Shown here: in pieces, positions 24,263-30,958 of the stretch | Layout of the letters: the number at the start of each line of letters is the position of its first letter | Position numbering within the stretch: the stretch's first letter is position 1 | DNA from: DATLXH01 sp035576005 | GTDB lineage: Bacteria > Acidobacteriota > Thermoanaerobaculia > Gp7-AA8 | Direction: 5' to 3' | Length of the DNA stretch: 32,145 nt | Assembly (NCBI GenBank): GCA_035576005.1 | Contig: DATLXH010000043.1 | Location: 1-32,145 of the forward strand | Position numbers and translations under genes: made by a program | Notes under the pieces: generated by a model | The model's input: only the letters and a program-made list of their open reading frames with translations | Databases searched by the model: none | Told to the model about the DNA's origin: nothing

Positions 24263-24370
24263 TGTAAGCGCGCAGCCACCCTGCTGTTGAGCGAAAGTTA
24301 ACGCCAGAGAATGTTTCAGCAGTCAGATTCATAAGAAGAAACTGCAAATGTTCGCGTCTGCACCCGTGGC

Positions 24371-24475
24371 GCCTAACGGACCTAAGCTCAGCGGCTCCGG
24401 CCCGCACGCGACATTGTACAGCGCTCGCTACCAAGCAACTGGCGGGCCGGAGTCGGCTGAAGCGACGAGTTGGAC
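24371..24475 (-). repeat. attC site
   Basis: 105 bp; outer boxes GCCTAAC and GTTGGAC, arms AAGCTCAGCGGCTCCGGCCC and GGGCCGGAGTCGGCTGAAGC, loop ACATTGTACAGCGC. Confidence 0.92.
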
Positions 24476-24538
24476 GGCGCACGACGAGCGATACTTCCGA
24501 CCGGAATATCGGGACACCTATCGGTGTACACCACTGAA

Positions 24539-24718
24539 GTGAAGCGCAGAGATGTGGAGAGTCGACTGACAGAGTGTGGCTGGCGCTTCCTGCGAAGCGG
24601 TGGAGAACATGACGTCTGGACCGACGGAGAGCGCCAGGAAGCGGTTCCTCGGCACCGAGAGATCAACGAGAACCTGGCACGCGCGATTTTGCGGCGAGCC
24701 TGTAGGAGCAAGCAATGA
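24539..24718 (+). CDS. hicA: HicA-family toxin (second module)
   Basis: A 59-residue HicA from a GTG start (VKRRDVESRLTECGWRFLRS). The catalytic His is in GGEHDVWTDGE, and VPRHREINENLARAILR is the usual C-terminal helix. It belongs to the KRRDLxxxLxxxG-type branch, distinct from the module at 13275-13463. No strong ribosome-binding site is seen, which is common for toxins. It is on the plus strand against the array direction and overlaps hicB by 4 bp (ATGA). Confidence 0.88.
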   Translation: MKRRDVESRLTECGWRFLRSGGEHDVWTDGERQEAVPRHREINENLARAILRRACRSKQ

Positions 24719-25131
24719 GATTCGAAGGAAGACTGATCCGTGATGGAAAGTGGTGGCTGGCCGAGGTTCCCCTTCTCGAAGCTATGACACAGGGCCGGAC
24801 GCGCAAAGAAGCGCTCTTCATGATCGGAGATTGGCTCGAGACCATGGTTGATCGCAAGGGCTTCCGAGCGACGGTGTTCCTGCGGGGAACGACTGAATTC
24901 GAGGTTGCCGGTACTGACGCGGCGGCAATGACGGCTCTCCTACTCCGCCGACGCCGCGAGGCCAGCGGAACGTCACTGCGCGAAATCGCCTCCCGGCTGG
25001 GCGCCTCATCACGAAATTCGTACGCCCGGTACGAGAGGGGCGAGGCTGTGCCTACTGTGGAAAAACTCGATGCGCTGCTCAAGGCCACGTCGCCTAATGG
25101 CGACTTCGTGATTCGCGAAGCTGGCGGGTGA
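24715..25131 (+). CDS. hicB: HicB-family antitoxin with C-terminal helix-turn-helix
   Basis: A 138-residue antitoxin. The N-terminal part (MRFEGRLIRDGKWWLAEVPL, then TQGRTRKEALFMIGDWLETM) is the HicB RNase-H-like fold that masks HicA. The C-terminal part (SLREIASRLGASSRNSYARY followed by EKLDALLKA) is an Xre-type helix-turn-helix, expected to bind the module's own promoter. The gene ends 12 nt before the attC at 25143-25247. The pair therefore fills one cassette in reverse orientation and presumably has its own promoter upstream of 24539. Confidence 0.92.
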   Translation: MRFEGRLIRDGKWWLAEVPLLEAMTQGRTRKEALFMIGDWLETMVDRKGFRATVFLRGTTEFEVAGTDAAAMTALLLRRRREASGTSLREIASRLGASSRNSYARYERGEAVPTVEKLDALLKATSPNGDFVIREAGG

Positions 25132-25142
25132 CCCATTCAGCC

Positions 25143-25247
25143 GTCCAACCGACCCCAGTTCACCGGCTCCGGCACGCACGCGGCATTGTACAGCACCCGG
25201 GACCAAGCAACTGGCGGGCCGGAGTCCGGTGCAACGCCGAGTTAGGC
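25143..25247 (-). repeat. attC site
   Basis: 105 bp; outer boxes GTCCAAC and GTTAGGC, arms CAGTTCACCGGCTCCGGCAC and GGCCGGAGTCCGGTGCAACG, loop GCATTGTACAGCACC. Confidence 0.92.
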
Positions 25248-25252
25248 CGCGG

Positions 25253-25546
25253 TTACCTGCGATGCCGCCAGTAGCCCGGGCGTCGGCTTTGATGCGCCAC
25301 AGCCGTTATGAAAATCTGTTCGCTCTTGATTCGGTACAAAACTGTGAACGGGTAGCTAGAAAAGACATAGCGGCGTTCGCCTCGACTCGCTCTGGGCCAG
25401 CGTTCCGGAAATTCTGCTACATTTCTGACGGCCCGGTCCAGCTCGAGGAGGAAGGCTTGCGCGGCAGGTTCACTTCTCTCTCGGTACCACGACTCATGCT
25501 CAATAGTCTCCTGCAACGCCTCCGGATGAAACTGTACTTGGTTCAT
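25253..25546 (-). CDS. RelE/ParE-family toxin
   Basis: A 97-residue toxin of the RelE/ParE superfamily. FHPEALQETIEHESWYRERS is the N-terminal helix pair. VAEFPERWPRASRGERRYVF and SSYPFTVLYRIKSEQIFITA are the conserved strands of ParE-like members, ending VAHQSRRPGYW. Depending on branch it would act on ribosome-bound mRNA or on gyrase. It follows its antitoxin gene with a 4-bp overlap, and both lie in one cassette on the minus strand. Confidence 0.9.
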   Translation of the reverse strand: MNQVQFHPEALQETIEHESWYRERSEPAAQAFLLELDRAVRNVAEFPERWPRASRGERRYVFSSYPFTVLYRIKSEQIFITAVAHQSRRPGYWRHRR

Positions 25547-25779
25547 CCCCGCCGGAAGAGCTTAGCCCTGACCTCTTCCCATGGAATCGTCTGGACTTTT
25601 CCAGACTCAATCTCACGCCAACGCCGTTCCGCTTCCACGGACCACGCCTCCTCGACGTCGGGGTCTGGAGGGGGTTCGATGCTCTCGATGAGTAGGCCGG
25701 CCAGGGTTGCCCGGTCATTCTCGGGGAGCTCGAATGCGTCGTGGAACAGCTTTTTGAGGTCAGTCGCCATACGAGACAT
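25543..25779 (-). CDS. Addiction-module antitoxin (TIGR02574-like)
   Basis: A 78-residue antitoxin (75 if started at the second Met). FHDAFELPENDRATLAGLLIESIE is the typical N-terminal helix pair. DPDVEEAWSVEAERRWREIE and VQTIPWEEVRAKLFRR are the conserved C-terminal blocks of putative addiction-module components paired with RelE/ParE toxins. The start is 31 nt from the attC at 25811. It probably represses its own operon together with the toxin. Confidence 0.9.
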   Translation of the reverse strand: MSRMATDLKKLFHDAFELPENDRATLAGLLIESIEPPPDPDVEEAWSVEAERRWREIESGKVQTIPWEEVRAKLFRRG

Positions 25780-25810
25780 TCTACTGTTTTAAGGCACGAT
25801 GCTGTAGTCG

Positions 25811-26060
25811 GCCTAACGGACCAAAGCTCGGCGGCTCCGGCCCGCACGCGACATTGTATAACGCTCGCGACCAAGCAACAGGCGGGCCGGAGTCCGCTGA
25901 AGCGACAGACTGTGTCAAAACTCATTTCGACTGAGTCTCAATAAAAAACTCGCGCGTTCTAAGGCACCGCCACGGCGATATCTCGCTTTGGTTGAGGGTA
26001 TTCGATGCCCTGATTTTCGGTCGCTTTGGAGTTTTGACACAGTCTGGCGACGAGTTAGGC
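25811..26060 (-). repeat. attC site interrupted by a MITE
   Basis: Outer boxes GCCTAAC (25811-25817) and GTTAGGC (26054-26060). Without the 141-bp insertion and one GCGA copy the site is 105 bp and of the standard type. The break lies between GCGA and CGA of the right arm, next to the outer box. Confidence 0.9.
25906..26046. mobile_element. 141-bp MITE inserted in attC
   Basis: Perfect 18-bp terminal inverted repeats (CAGACTGTGTCAAAACTC at 25906-25923 and its complement at 26029-26046), flanked by a direct repeat GCGA (25902-25905 and 26047-26050). The interior has no ORF. The ends are the same as the right end of the IS1182-like remnant at 12944-12961, so that IS family probably mobilised it. 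Confidence 0.9.
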
Positions 26061-26309
26061 CGCGGTTGTCGACTTCTCAATTTCGGAATGAAGAGTTTCC
26101 GGAGCGATGTCGGCGCCGTTCGGCCAACAAACGGTTCCGCCTGCAATGAAGAACTTCCTAAAGTAGCGAACGCTGCGCAGCGGCTGAAACACCGCTCCGT
26201 CCAGCCAGCGTGAAAAGTCGACCGTTTTCTCTGTTCCGTCGTTGAAGCGAAGTGACAGAAGGTGTCCTCGAACGTGCTGTGCGTGAATCACGCTTACGAG
26301 CTTCTTCAT
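26055..26309 (-). CDS. DUF2442 domain protein
   Basis: An 84-residue protein of the DUF2442 family. LLSLRFNDGTEKTVDFSRWL (about residues 17-36) and the Trp-Pro-Asn-Gly-Ala-Asp-Ile-Ala segment near the end are diagnostic. DUF2442 proteins usually accompany DUF4160 proteins, as here, 6 bp downstream of that gene, and the pair resembles a toxin-antitoxin module. The stop codon lies inside the attC outer box. The biochemical role is not established. Confidence 0.88.
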   Translation of the reverse strand: MKKLVSVIHAQHVRGHLLSLRFNDGTEKTVDFSRWLDGAVFQPLRSVRYFRKFFIAGGTVCWPNGADIAPETLHSEIEKSTTAA

Positions 26310-26315
26310 CGAGAC

Positions 26316-26576
26316 CTATTCTAACGGAGCGATCTGGTTTAGCGGCACGAGTTTCTTCGCTCGTTTCCAGTTCGCCTCAAGCTCAGCTCTGTGCAGCCGT
26401 GCCCAGTCCTTGATGAGTTTCCGAGCTGTGCGGGACTTCATTTCACCAGCGAGGAGCTGCCCGTTCAGGTCGAAGGATGCCTGCTCACCTTGGTACTCCG
26501 CGTGAAAGTGCGCGACGCCGTGATCATCGAAGTACATCCGAATGATGATTCCGAAAAAGGCGGAGATAATCGGCAC
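26316..26576 (-). CDS. DUF4160 domain protein
   Basis: An 86-residue protein of the DUF4160 family. MPIISAFFGIIIRMYFDDHG followed by AHFHAEYQG (residues about 22-30) is the family signature, with conserved His residues. GEMKSRTARKLIKDWARLHR is the second block. It precedes DUF2442 by 6 bp on the same strand. Such pairs are widespread in cassettes and are suspected TA-like modules. The start is 40 nt from the attC end at 26616. Confidence 0.9.
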   Translation of the reverse strand: MPIISAFFGIIIRMYFDDHGVAHFHAEYQGEQASFDLNGQLLAGEMKSRTARKLIKDWARLHRAELEANWKRAKKLVPLNQIAPLE

Positions 26577-26615
26577 GAGCGGATTTTAGCAGGAGCCAAC
26601 GGAGTGATCCGAGCG

Positions 26616-26650
26616 GCCTAACGGACATTAGCTCAGCGGCTTCGGCCCGC
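26616..26650 (-). repeat. Left half of an attC site
   Basis: GCCTAAC (26616-26622), then TAGCTCAGCGGCTTCGGCCC, ends abruptly in GCTC and runs directly into the ORF-poor cassette sequence (TTGCCACAGGCGACG). In two sister copies that sequence follows a full right outer box, so about 60 bp including GTTAGGC has been deleted. Confidence 0.75.
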
Positions 26651-26809
26651 TCTTGCCACAGGCGACGCCTCGGGCTTTGGTTAGCTTGGGCCTTACGAGG
26701 GCTTCGAACGCAGACAGTAACAAGGAGAGTTGATCGCGGAAAAGCGGGGACAGCCAGACAGCGCCGTGTTTCATAGCTCACGTGAGATAGATATTTCTTT
26801 GTTCGCAGT
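26651..26809 (-). other. ORF-poor cassette, copy 1 of 3
   Basis: Aligns with 28685-28837 and 28939-29100. Shared blocks are CCACAGGCGACG near the attC side and CGCCGTGTTTCATAGCTCAC near the other end. Reading frames are not kept between copies, so I do not call a gene. It may be a non-coding RNA, a promoter cassette or a decayed gene. Confidence 0.6.
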
Positions 26810-26914
26810 TCCTAACGATTCGCGGTTCAGCGGCGCGGTCCGCGACGCGATGGTAGCGCAACCAGGAACATGGGAGCGCAGCGGACCGCGCCCGCTGCAA
26901 CCGTCTAGTTGGGC
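26810..26914 (-). repeat. attC site
   Basis: 105 bp; outer boxes TCCTAAC and GTTGGGC. The long inner arms GCGGTTCAGCGGCGCGGTCC and GGACCGCGCCCGCTGCAACC pair; the loop is of the GGTAGCGCAACC type. Confidence 0.9.
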
Positions 26915-26944
26915 GACGCCGCCAGTTCTGGCTACCGGCAAGTG

Positions 26945-28330
26945 TCATGGTGTCGCCGAGGCACGAGACGCCCACGCTTCGCCATCGTTCGCGCTCCGAT
27001 ACAGCGAACCGACCCCATTCGCCGTCGAATCTACGAGGCCGAGAATCCAGTCGATGCCTGGCGCGTAGAACCAACGCGCGTCGATCTGGAAGACGCGATA
27101 GCGCACGCCTTCACGCGTTAGGAAGAGCGACGTGTCTTCCGCGTCGATGGTCACTCGCTCGCCTCCGTTGAACGTCCACTCGCCCGCGAGTAGGGGTCTC
27201 TCTTCCTTGGAGACGCGGCGTATGGCCGGCTCGGTCAGCGTCGATGCGTGCTCGCCCTTCAGAATGCCTCGTACCGCGCGGACAATGCCTTTCCACAGCC
27301 AGGGCTCGATCGTGTTGTTCGAGACGTACACGATGGAGTGACCCGTGATTGCGTCGCGAAATACTTCGTCGTGAAATCCTTCGAGGTGCCCGGAGTACCA
27401 GAAGGCGGTGGCCTTCTTCGTGCGATACCAGCTTCCCCACGTGAGACCGGACGCGGCTCCGCCGATCGACGCGAATCGCTGCCCCTCGGAACGCGCGTTC
27501 GGGGAGAGGATCCTCGTGTCGAAGAACGACCGGTTCCAGCGGTCGAGATCGCGGGCGGAGATGTAGAGATTCGACCCGCCGTGAAACCCCTCGAGGTTGA
27601 AGACGTCATGGAGAACCAGCGTCCCGTTCGAGCGTGTGTATCCGAGCGTGCGAGGTACCGGAAAGTCGCGAAAGTGTCCCGGGCGCGCGAACGCCGAGCT
27701 CATACCGAGAGGGCGAAAGAAGCGCTCCGCCAGGAGTTCGACTGAGGGCGTGCGTGCAGCACGCGATGCCGCGAGGAGTGCGACATCGTAGGCGAAGCTG
27801 CTGTACTCGAACTCCGTTCCCGGCTTGGCGCGCAGAGCAGGCTTCTGTTGGGCAATCACGCGCAGAAGCGCTTCAGTCGTTCGCACCTCGTCCTTCGGAA
27901 GAAAGTCGTCGAACCATTCGTAGTTGGTGGTGAGGAGGCCGGACGTGTGTCGGAGCAGATCGCGGAGAGTGATGTCCGGGTACGGCAGCTCGGGAAGGAG
28001 CTTCTGTGCCGGATCGTCGAGGGACAAGACGCCTTCCGCGTCGAGCTCGAGCAGCAGCGCCGCCGTGAAAGTCTTTGCCAGCGATGCTCCATCGGCGGCG
28101 GTGTCGGCCGTAAACGGCGCGCGCGCCTCGACGTTTGCAAAGCCATAGCCCTTCTCGAACACGATCCCGCGCTCGTCACTGACGACGACCGCACCGTCGA
28201 AGAGCCCGCGCGTGTGCAGGTCGAAGAAGAGCGTGTCCAGTCGTGCGGAGACCGGCGCGGAAGTCGTGCGGCATCCGAGGATGGAAAAGACGACGAGCAC
28301 GACGAAGAGGAAACTGGATACGTGACGCAC
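26945..28330 (-). CDS. Serine-hydrolase lipoprotein (class C beta-lactamase fold)
   Basis: A 461-residue S12-family protein. The signal VRHVSSFLFVVLVVFSILGC from a GTG start ends in the lipobox ILGC, so it is probably membrane-anchored in the periplasm. The nucleophile motif is SLAK (SxxK, about residue 71). The second motif reads YSS where most relatives have YxN. GHLEGFH replaces the third HxG-type motif. After the roughly 350-residue catalytic domain, a C-terminal beta domain (WTFNGGERVTIDAEDTSLFL) is as in many esterase-like relatives. The frame is open upstream to 28525, but that part has no signal peptide. The 250 bp before the start hold no gene I can support. Confidence 0.9.
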   Translation of the reverse strand: MRHVSSFLFVVLVVFSILGCRTTSAPVSARLDTLFFDLHTRGLFDGAVVVSDERGIVFEKGYGFANVEARAPFTADTAADGASLAKTFTAALLLELDAEGVLSLDDPAQKLLPELPYPDITLRDLLRHTSGLLTTNYEWFDDFLPKDEVRTTEALLRVIAQQKPALRAKPGTEFEYSSFAYDVALLAASRAARTPSVELLAERFFRPLGMSSAFARPGHFRDFPVPRTLGYTRSNGTLVLHDVFNLEGFHGGSNLYISARDLDRWNRSFFDTRILSPNARSEGQRFASIGGAASGLTWGSWYRTKKATAFWYSGHLEGFHDEVFRDAITGHSIVYVSNNTIEPWLWKGIVRAVRGILKGEHASTLTEPAIRRVSKEERPLLAGEWTFNGGERVTIDAEDTSLFLTREGVRYRVFQIDARWFYAPGIDWILGLVDSTANGVGSLYRSANDGEAWASRASATP

Positions 28331-28579
28331 GGTCGAAGTTTGCGCCGATGGGAAATGTGGGTCAGGCACTCGATCCGGTTCTGCGATCACATTGAGGATT
28401 CTACCGTCGCGCACGACAAGGCCGCTCAGGCGATCAGAGTGGGTCGCCTTGAAACTGTAACGTCCGGCCCTCGCAGTGAACCGACTTACCTGTCTTCGAG
28501 CGCCAACCGTCCGATTCGAGGGCATCTCTCTTGACTAGAAAAACCTGATTCGCGTCTTCGGTCGCATGGGATCCTCGGC

Positions 28580-28684
28580 GGCTAACGGACCTAAGCTCAG
28601 CGGCTCCGGCCCGCACGCGACATTATACAGCGCCCGAGACCAAGCAACTGGCGGGCCGGAGCCCGCTGGAGCGACGAGTTAGGC
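28580..28684 (-). repeat. attC site
   Basis: 105 bp; outer boxes GGCTAAC and GTTAGGC, arms AAGCTCAGCGGCTCCGGCCC and GGGCCGGAGCCCGCTGGAGC, loop ACATTATACAGCGC. Confidence 0.92.
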
Positions 28685-28837
28685 GCTCGTGCCACAGGCG
28701 ACGGCCTGGGCTTTCGTGGCCTTTGCCTCTGCGCGGGACTCCGAAGGGGACTGTACCAAGGGAAGCAGATCGCGACGATAGCCAGACGGCGCCGTGTTTC
28801 TTAGTTCACGCGAGACAGGGGTTTCGTTGCTCGAAGC
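28685..28837 (-). other. ORF-poor cassette, copy 2 of 3
   Basis: A 153-bp spacer between two attC sites. It starts GCTCGTGCCACAGGCGACGG and contains CGCCGTGTTTCTTAGTTCAC, shared with the other two copies. Frames on both strands run into the flanking attC sites and are not conserved between copies. Confidence 0.65.
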
Positions 28838-28938
28838 GCCTAACGGACCTAAGCTCAGCGGTTTCGGCCCGCACGCGACATTGTACAGCGCTCGGGACCA
28901 AGCAACCGGCGGGCCGGAGTCCGCTGACGATGTTAGGC
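28838..28938 (-). repeat. attC site
   Basis: 101 bp; outer boxes GCCTAAC and GTTAGGC, arms AAGCTCAGCGGTTTCGGCCC and GGGCCGGAGTCCGCTGACGA, loop ACATTGTACAGCGC. The right arm is 4 bp shorter than in other sites. Confidence 0.92.
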
Positions 28939-29100
28939 GCTCGTGCCACCGGCGACGCCCCCGGCCTAGATGATTCTTGGCTCTACGATGGTTCTGAGCG
29001 CGGACTGTGACAAAGGAAGCAGAACGCCGGAAAGTGGCAACAGCCAAACAAGTGCCGTGTTTCTTAGTTCACGCGAAATCGAAGTTCCGTTGCTCTAGGC
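28939..29100 (-). other. ORF-poor cassette, copy 3 of 3
   Basis: A 162-bp spacer. It starts GCTCGTGCCACCGGCGACGC and contains TGCCGTGTTTCTTAGTTCAC. It sits next to copy 2 in tandem, separated only by an attC site. No conserved reading frame. Confidence 0.65.
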
Positions 29101-29205
29101 GCCTAACGGACACAAGCTCAGCGGCTTCGGCCCGCACGCGACATTGTATAGCATCCGGGGCCAAGCAACCTGCGGGCCGGAGTCCGGTGCAACGCCGAGT
29201 TAGGC
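29101..29205 (-). repeat. attC site
   Basis: 105 bp; outer boxes GCCTAAC and GTTAGGC, arms AAGCTCAGCGGCTTCGGCCC and GGGCCGGAGTCCGGTGCAAC, loop ACATTGTATAGCATC. The left arm is of the CAGCGGC type and the right arm of the CCGGTGC type, a hybrid. Confidence 0.92.
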
Positions 29206-29343
29206 GGCGGGCGACGACAGATGGCACCGTTGGTTTTAGCATGAGGTAGCCGGGAGACTCAAAGTAGCTCAACTCGTTGGTCAGAACTCGGCCATAGCCG
29301 GGCCAGGCTGTCCTGAAAGTAGATTAAAGGTTAATCTTGGATA

Positions 29344-30303
29344 ATGCCCGCGCGTAGCAACGGTTTTCAACGGATGATCAAGCGGATCTACGACCAGCTG
29401 GCGCCTTCCGGAGCCACTGTGACCGAGTCGGCGCCCTTGGCGGAGCGTGGTGCGAACAAGCCACGAGAGATTGATGTGTTGGTCGAGGGGACATTCGCGG
29501 ACAGCCCGATCAGGATGGCGATCGAGTGTCGCGACCGAAGCCGAACCAGCGACGTTGAATGGATCGACGCTCTGGTTGGGAAGTATCGTGACATCGATGT
29601 TCAACGAATCATTGCCGTCTCGAGAAAGGGATTCAGCGCCGGAGCTCAAGATAAAGCGCGAAATAACCGGATAGAAACCCGGTCGCTGAAAGAGGCGATG
29701 GATACCGATTGGCCGGCTGAGCTGATGAAGTTAGGACTTGGACGCATCAATGTGCAGTACCGAATCGTTTCCTATACTCCAGAGACCGATCCGGGATGGG
29801 TAAGTGCTGCGCCACCATGTTTCATAGAAGACCCTGCAGGCGTTAGAACCTCGTTCGGCGACTTTATGACACGGATAACGCCGGCAATCGGTGAGATCGT
29901 GTCTAAGAAAGCGTTCGGACGTTTTAAGACAGTGGCCGACCTGACTGCGACGTTTATGGAAGACGTTACGATCACTCCGTCAGTCGCTCAGATTATTAGT
30001 CAAGAAGGCTCGTCGCACAGCCTGTTGCGGCTGACACTTCACTGCAACGTCGATGTCACGTTTGATGTCTCTGTCGTGAAGCGTGAACTGTTTGGCGATG
30101 GAGTCGTAGGAGTGTCCAGTGGGTTAATTCAGCTACCTGACAATCAGAAAACGTTTCGCATCACTGTCATTCAGGTTCCTGGGAAACCAATCACAGCGCC
30201 CATTGTGGAAGAGGTAAACACCCGGACCAAACGGGCAGAGGTCACCACTGACCCCAATAAGGCCCGCAAACTGCGAGGAGGCTCATCGAAGCGGCGCACC
30301 TGA
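29344..30303 (+). CDS. PD-(D/E)XK nuclease-like (Mrr-type) protein
   Basis: A 319-residue protein on the plus strand. The N-terminal domain (residues about 10-120) has the Mrr/restriction-endonuclease layout: EIDVLVEG (about 42-49), then IRMAIECRDRSR (about 56-67), a helix ending ALVGKYRDI, and a strand RIIAVSRKGFSAGAQDKAR. The usual catalytic E-x-K reads ECR, so Lys is replaced by Arg. The remaining 200 residues form an unrecognised, mostly beta domain with a basic tail (RKLRGGSSKRRT). A nucleic-acid or anti-phage role is plausible but unproven. It lies opposite to the array direction, with 138 bp upstream that could hold a promoter. Confidence 0.7.
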   Translation: MPARSNGFQRMIKRIYDQLAPSGATVTESAPLAERGANKPREIDVLVEGTFADSPIRMAIECRDRSRTSDVEWIDALVGKYRDIDVQRIIAVSRKGFSAGAQDKARNNRIETRSLKEAMDTDWPAELMKLGLGRINVQYRIVSYTPETDPGWVSAAPPCFIEDPAGVRTSFGDFMTRITPAIGEIVSKKAFGRFKTVADLTATFMEDVTITPSVAQIISQEGSSHSLLRLTLHCNVDVTFDVSVVKRELFGDGVVGVSSGLIQLPDNQKTFRITVIQVPGKPITAPIVEEVNTRTKRAEVTTDPNKARKLRGGSSKRRT

Positions 30304-30310
30304 GGAGTCC

Positions 30311-30354
30311 GCCTAACCCGCCGCTCATCCGTCGGATGCAGCGGCTAGTTAGTC
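30311..30354 (-). repeat. Short attC site (44 bp)
   Basis: Outer boxes GCCTAAC and GTTAGTC, with a compact stem CCGCTCATCC / GGATGCAGCGG around the 3-nt loop GTC. The unpaired extra C in the right arm gives the same minus orientation as the long sites. Confidence 0.88.
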
Positions 30355-30813
30355 GGCTCGGTTCGTGAACGGGGGCCTTTTGTTAGATGATCGCCAACGC
30401 GAGTACAGCGTACTTGCCGTGCCTACGAGCGCTCCGCCGGCCACGATGGCCAAATGAGGCCGAAGGGTTGCTGGTTCAGTAAGTCCATAAAACACGATCG
30501 CCAGTGCCGCGGCAAATGTCGCCAACGCGGAGCCGCTCACATTGTGTCGACGGCGCGATCCGACGATTAGATCTGGCATCATCGATCCTGCGACGCCACA
30601 CCAAACCGCGGAGACACCAGGTGCCTGAAAATTGAAAATCAGCCACAGGACGACTTGAAGCCAGATGAAGAGAACAACAATGACGATGTGACTGAGGATA
30701 CGGGTGTTGCGCGAAACGAGGCAAGCACCGAGAACGACCGTGAGGATGATGAAGTTTATCGATGAATGAAGGACGCTGCCGTTGTAAGTCACTACTCTCA
30801 CGAAGTCGTCCAT
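30349..30813 (-). CDS. Hypothetical multi-pass membrane protein
   Basis: A 154-residue protein with four hydrophobic helices: INFIILTVVLGACLV, HIVIVVLFIWLQVVLWLIF, a third at about residues 95-113 (ATFAAALAIVFYG) and a fourth near IVAGGALVGTAST. A basic C-terminal tail (SRWRSSNKRP) suggests the C-terminus is inside. The start at MDDFVRVV lies 19 nt from the attC at 30832; the longer open frame would translate attC and is rejected. The stop codon lies inside the short attC. No family recognised. Confidence 0.7.
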   Translation of the reverse strand: MDDFVRVVTYNGSVLHSSINFIILTVVLGACLVSRNTRILSHIVIVVLFIWLQVVLWLIFNFQAPGVSAVWCGVAGSMMPDLIVGSRRRHNVSGSALATFAAALAIVFYGLTEPATLRPHLAIVAGGALVGTASTLYSRWRSSNKRPPFTNRAD

Positions 30814-30831
30814 TAGTAGTGCACCAGAGCC

Positions 30832-30937
30832 GGCTAACGGACCCCAGTTCACCGGCTCCGGCCCGCACGCGAGATTGTACAGCACTCGGGACCCAGGCAA
30901 CTTGCGGGCCGGAGTCCGGTGCAACGCCGAGTTAGGC
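30832..30937 (-). repeat. attC site
   Basis: 106 bp; outer boxes GGCTAAC and GTTAGGC, arms CAGTTCACCGGCTCCGGCCC and GGGCCGGAGTCCGGTGCAAC, loop AGATTGTACAGCAC. Confidence 0.92.
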
Positions 30938-30958
30938 GCTCGTGCCACTCGCGACGGC

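Noticed and set aside
28434..28616. 60-codon minus-strand frame before the serine-hydrolase lipoprotein
   Set aside because: Its first 17 codons translate an attC arm and no start codon or family supports the rest, although part of it looks coding.
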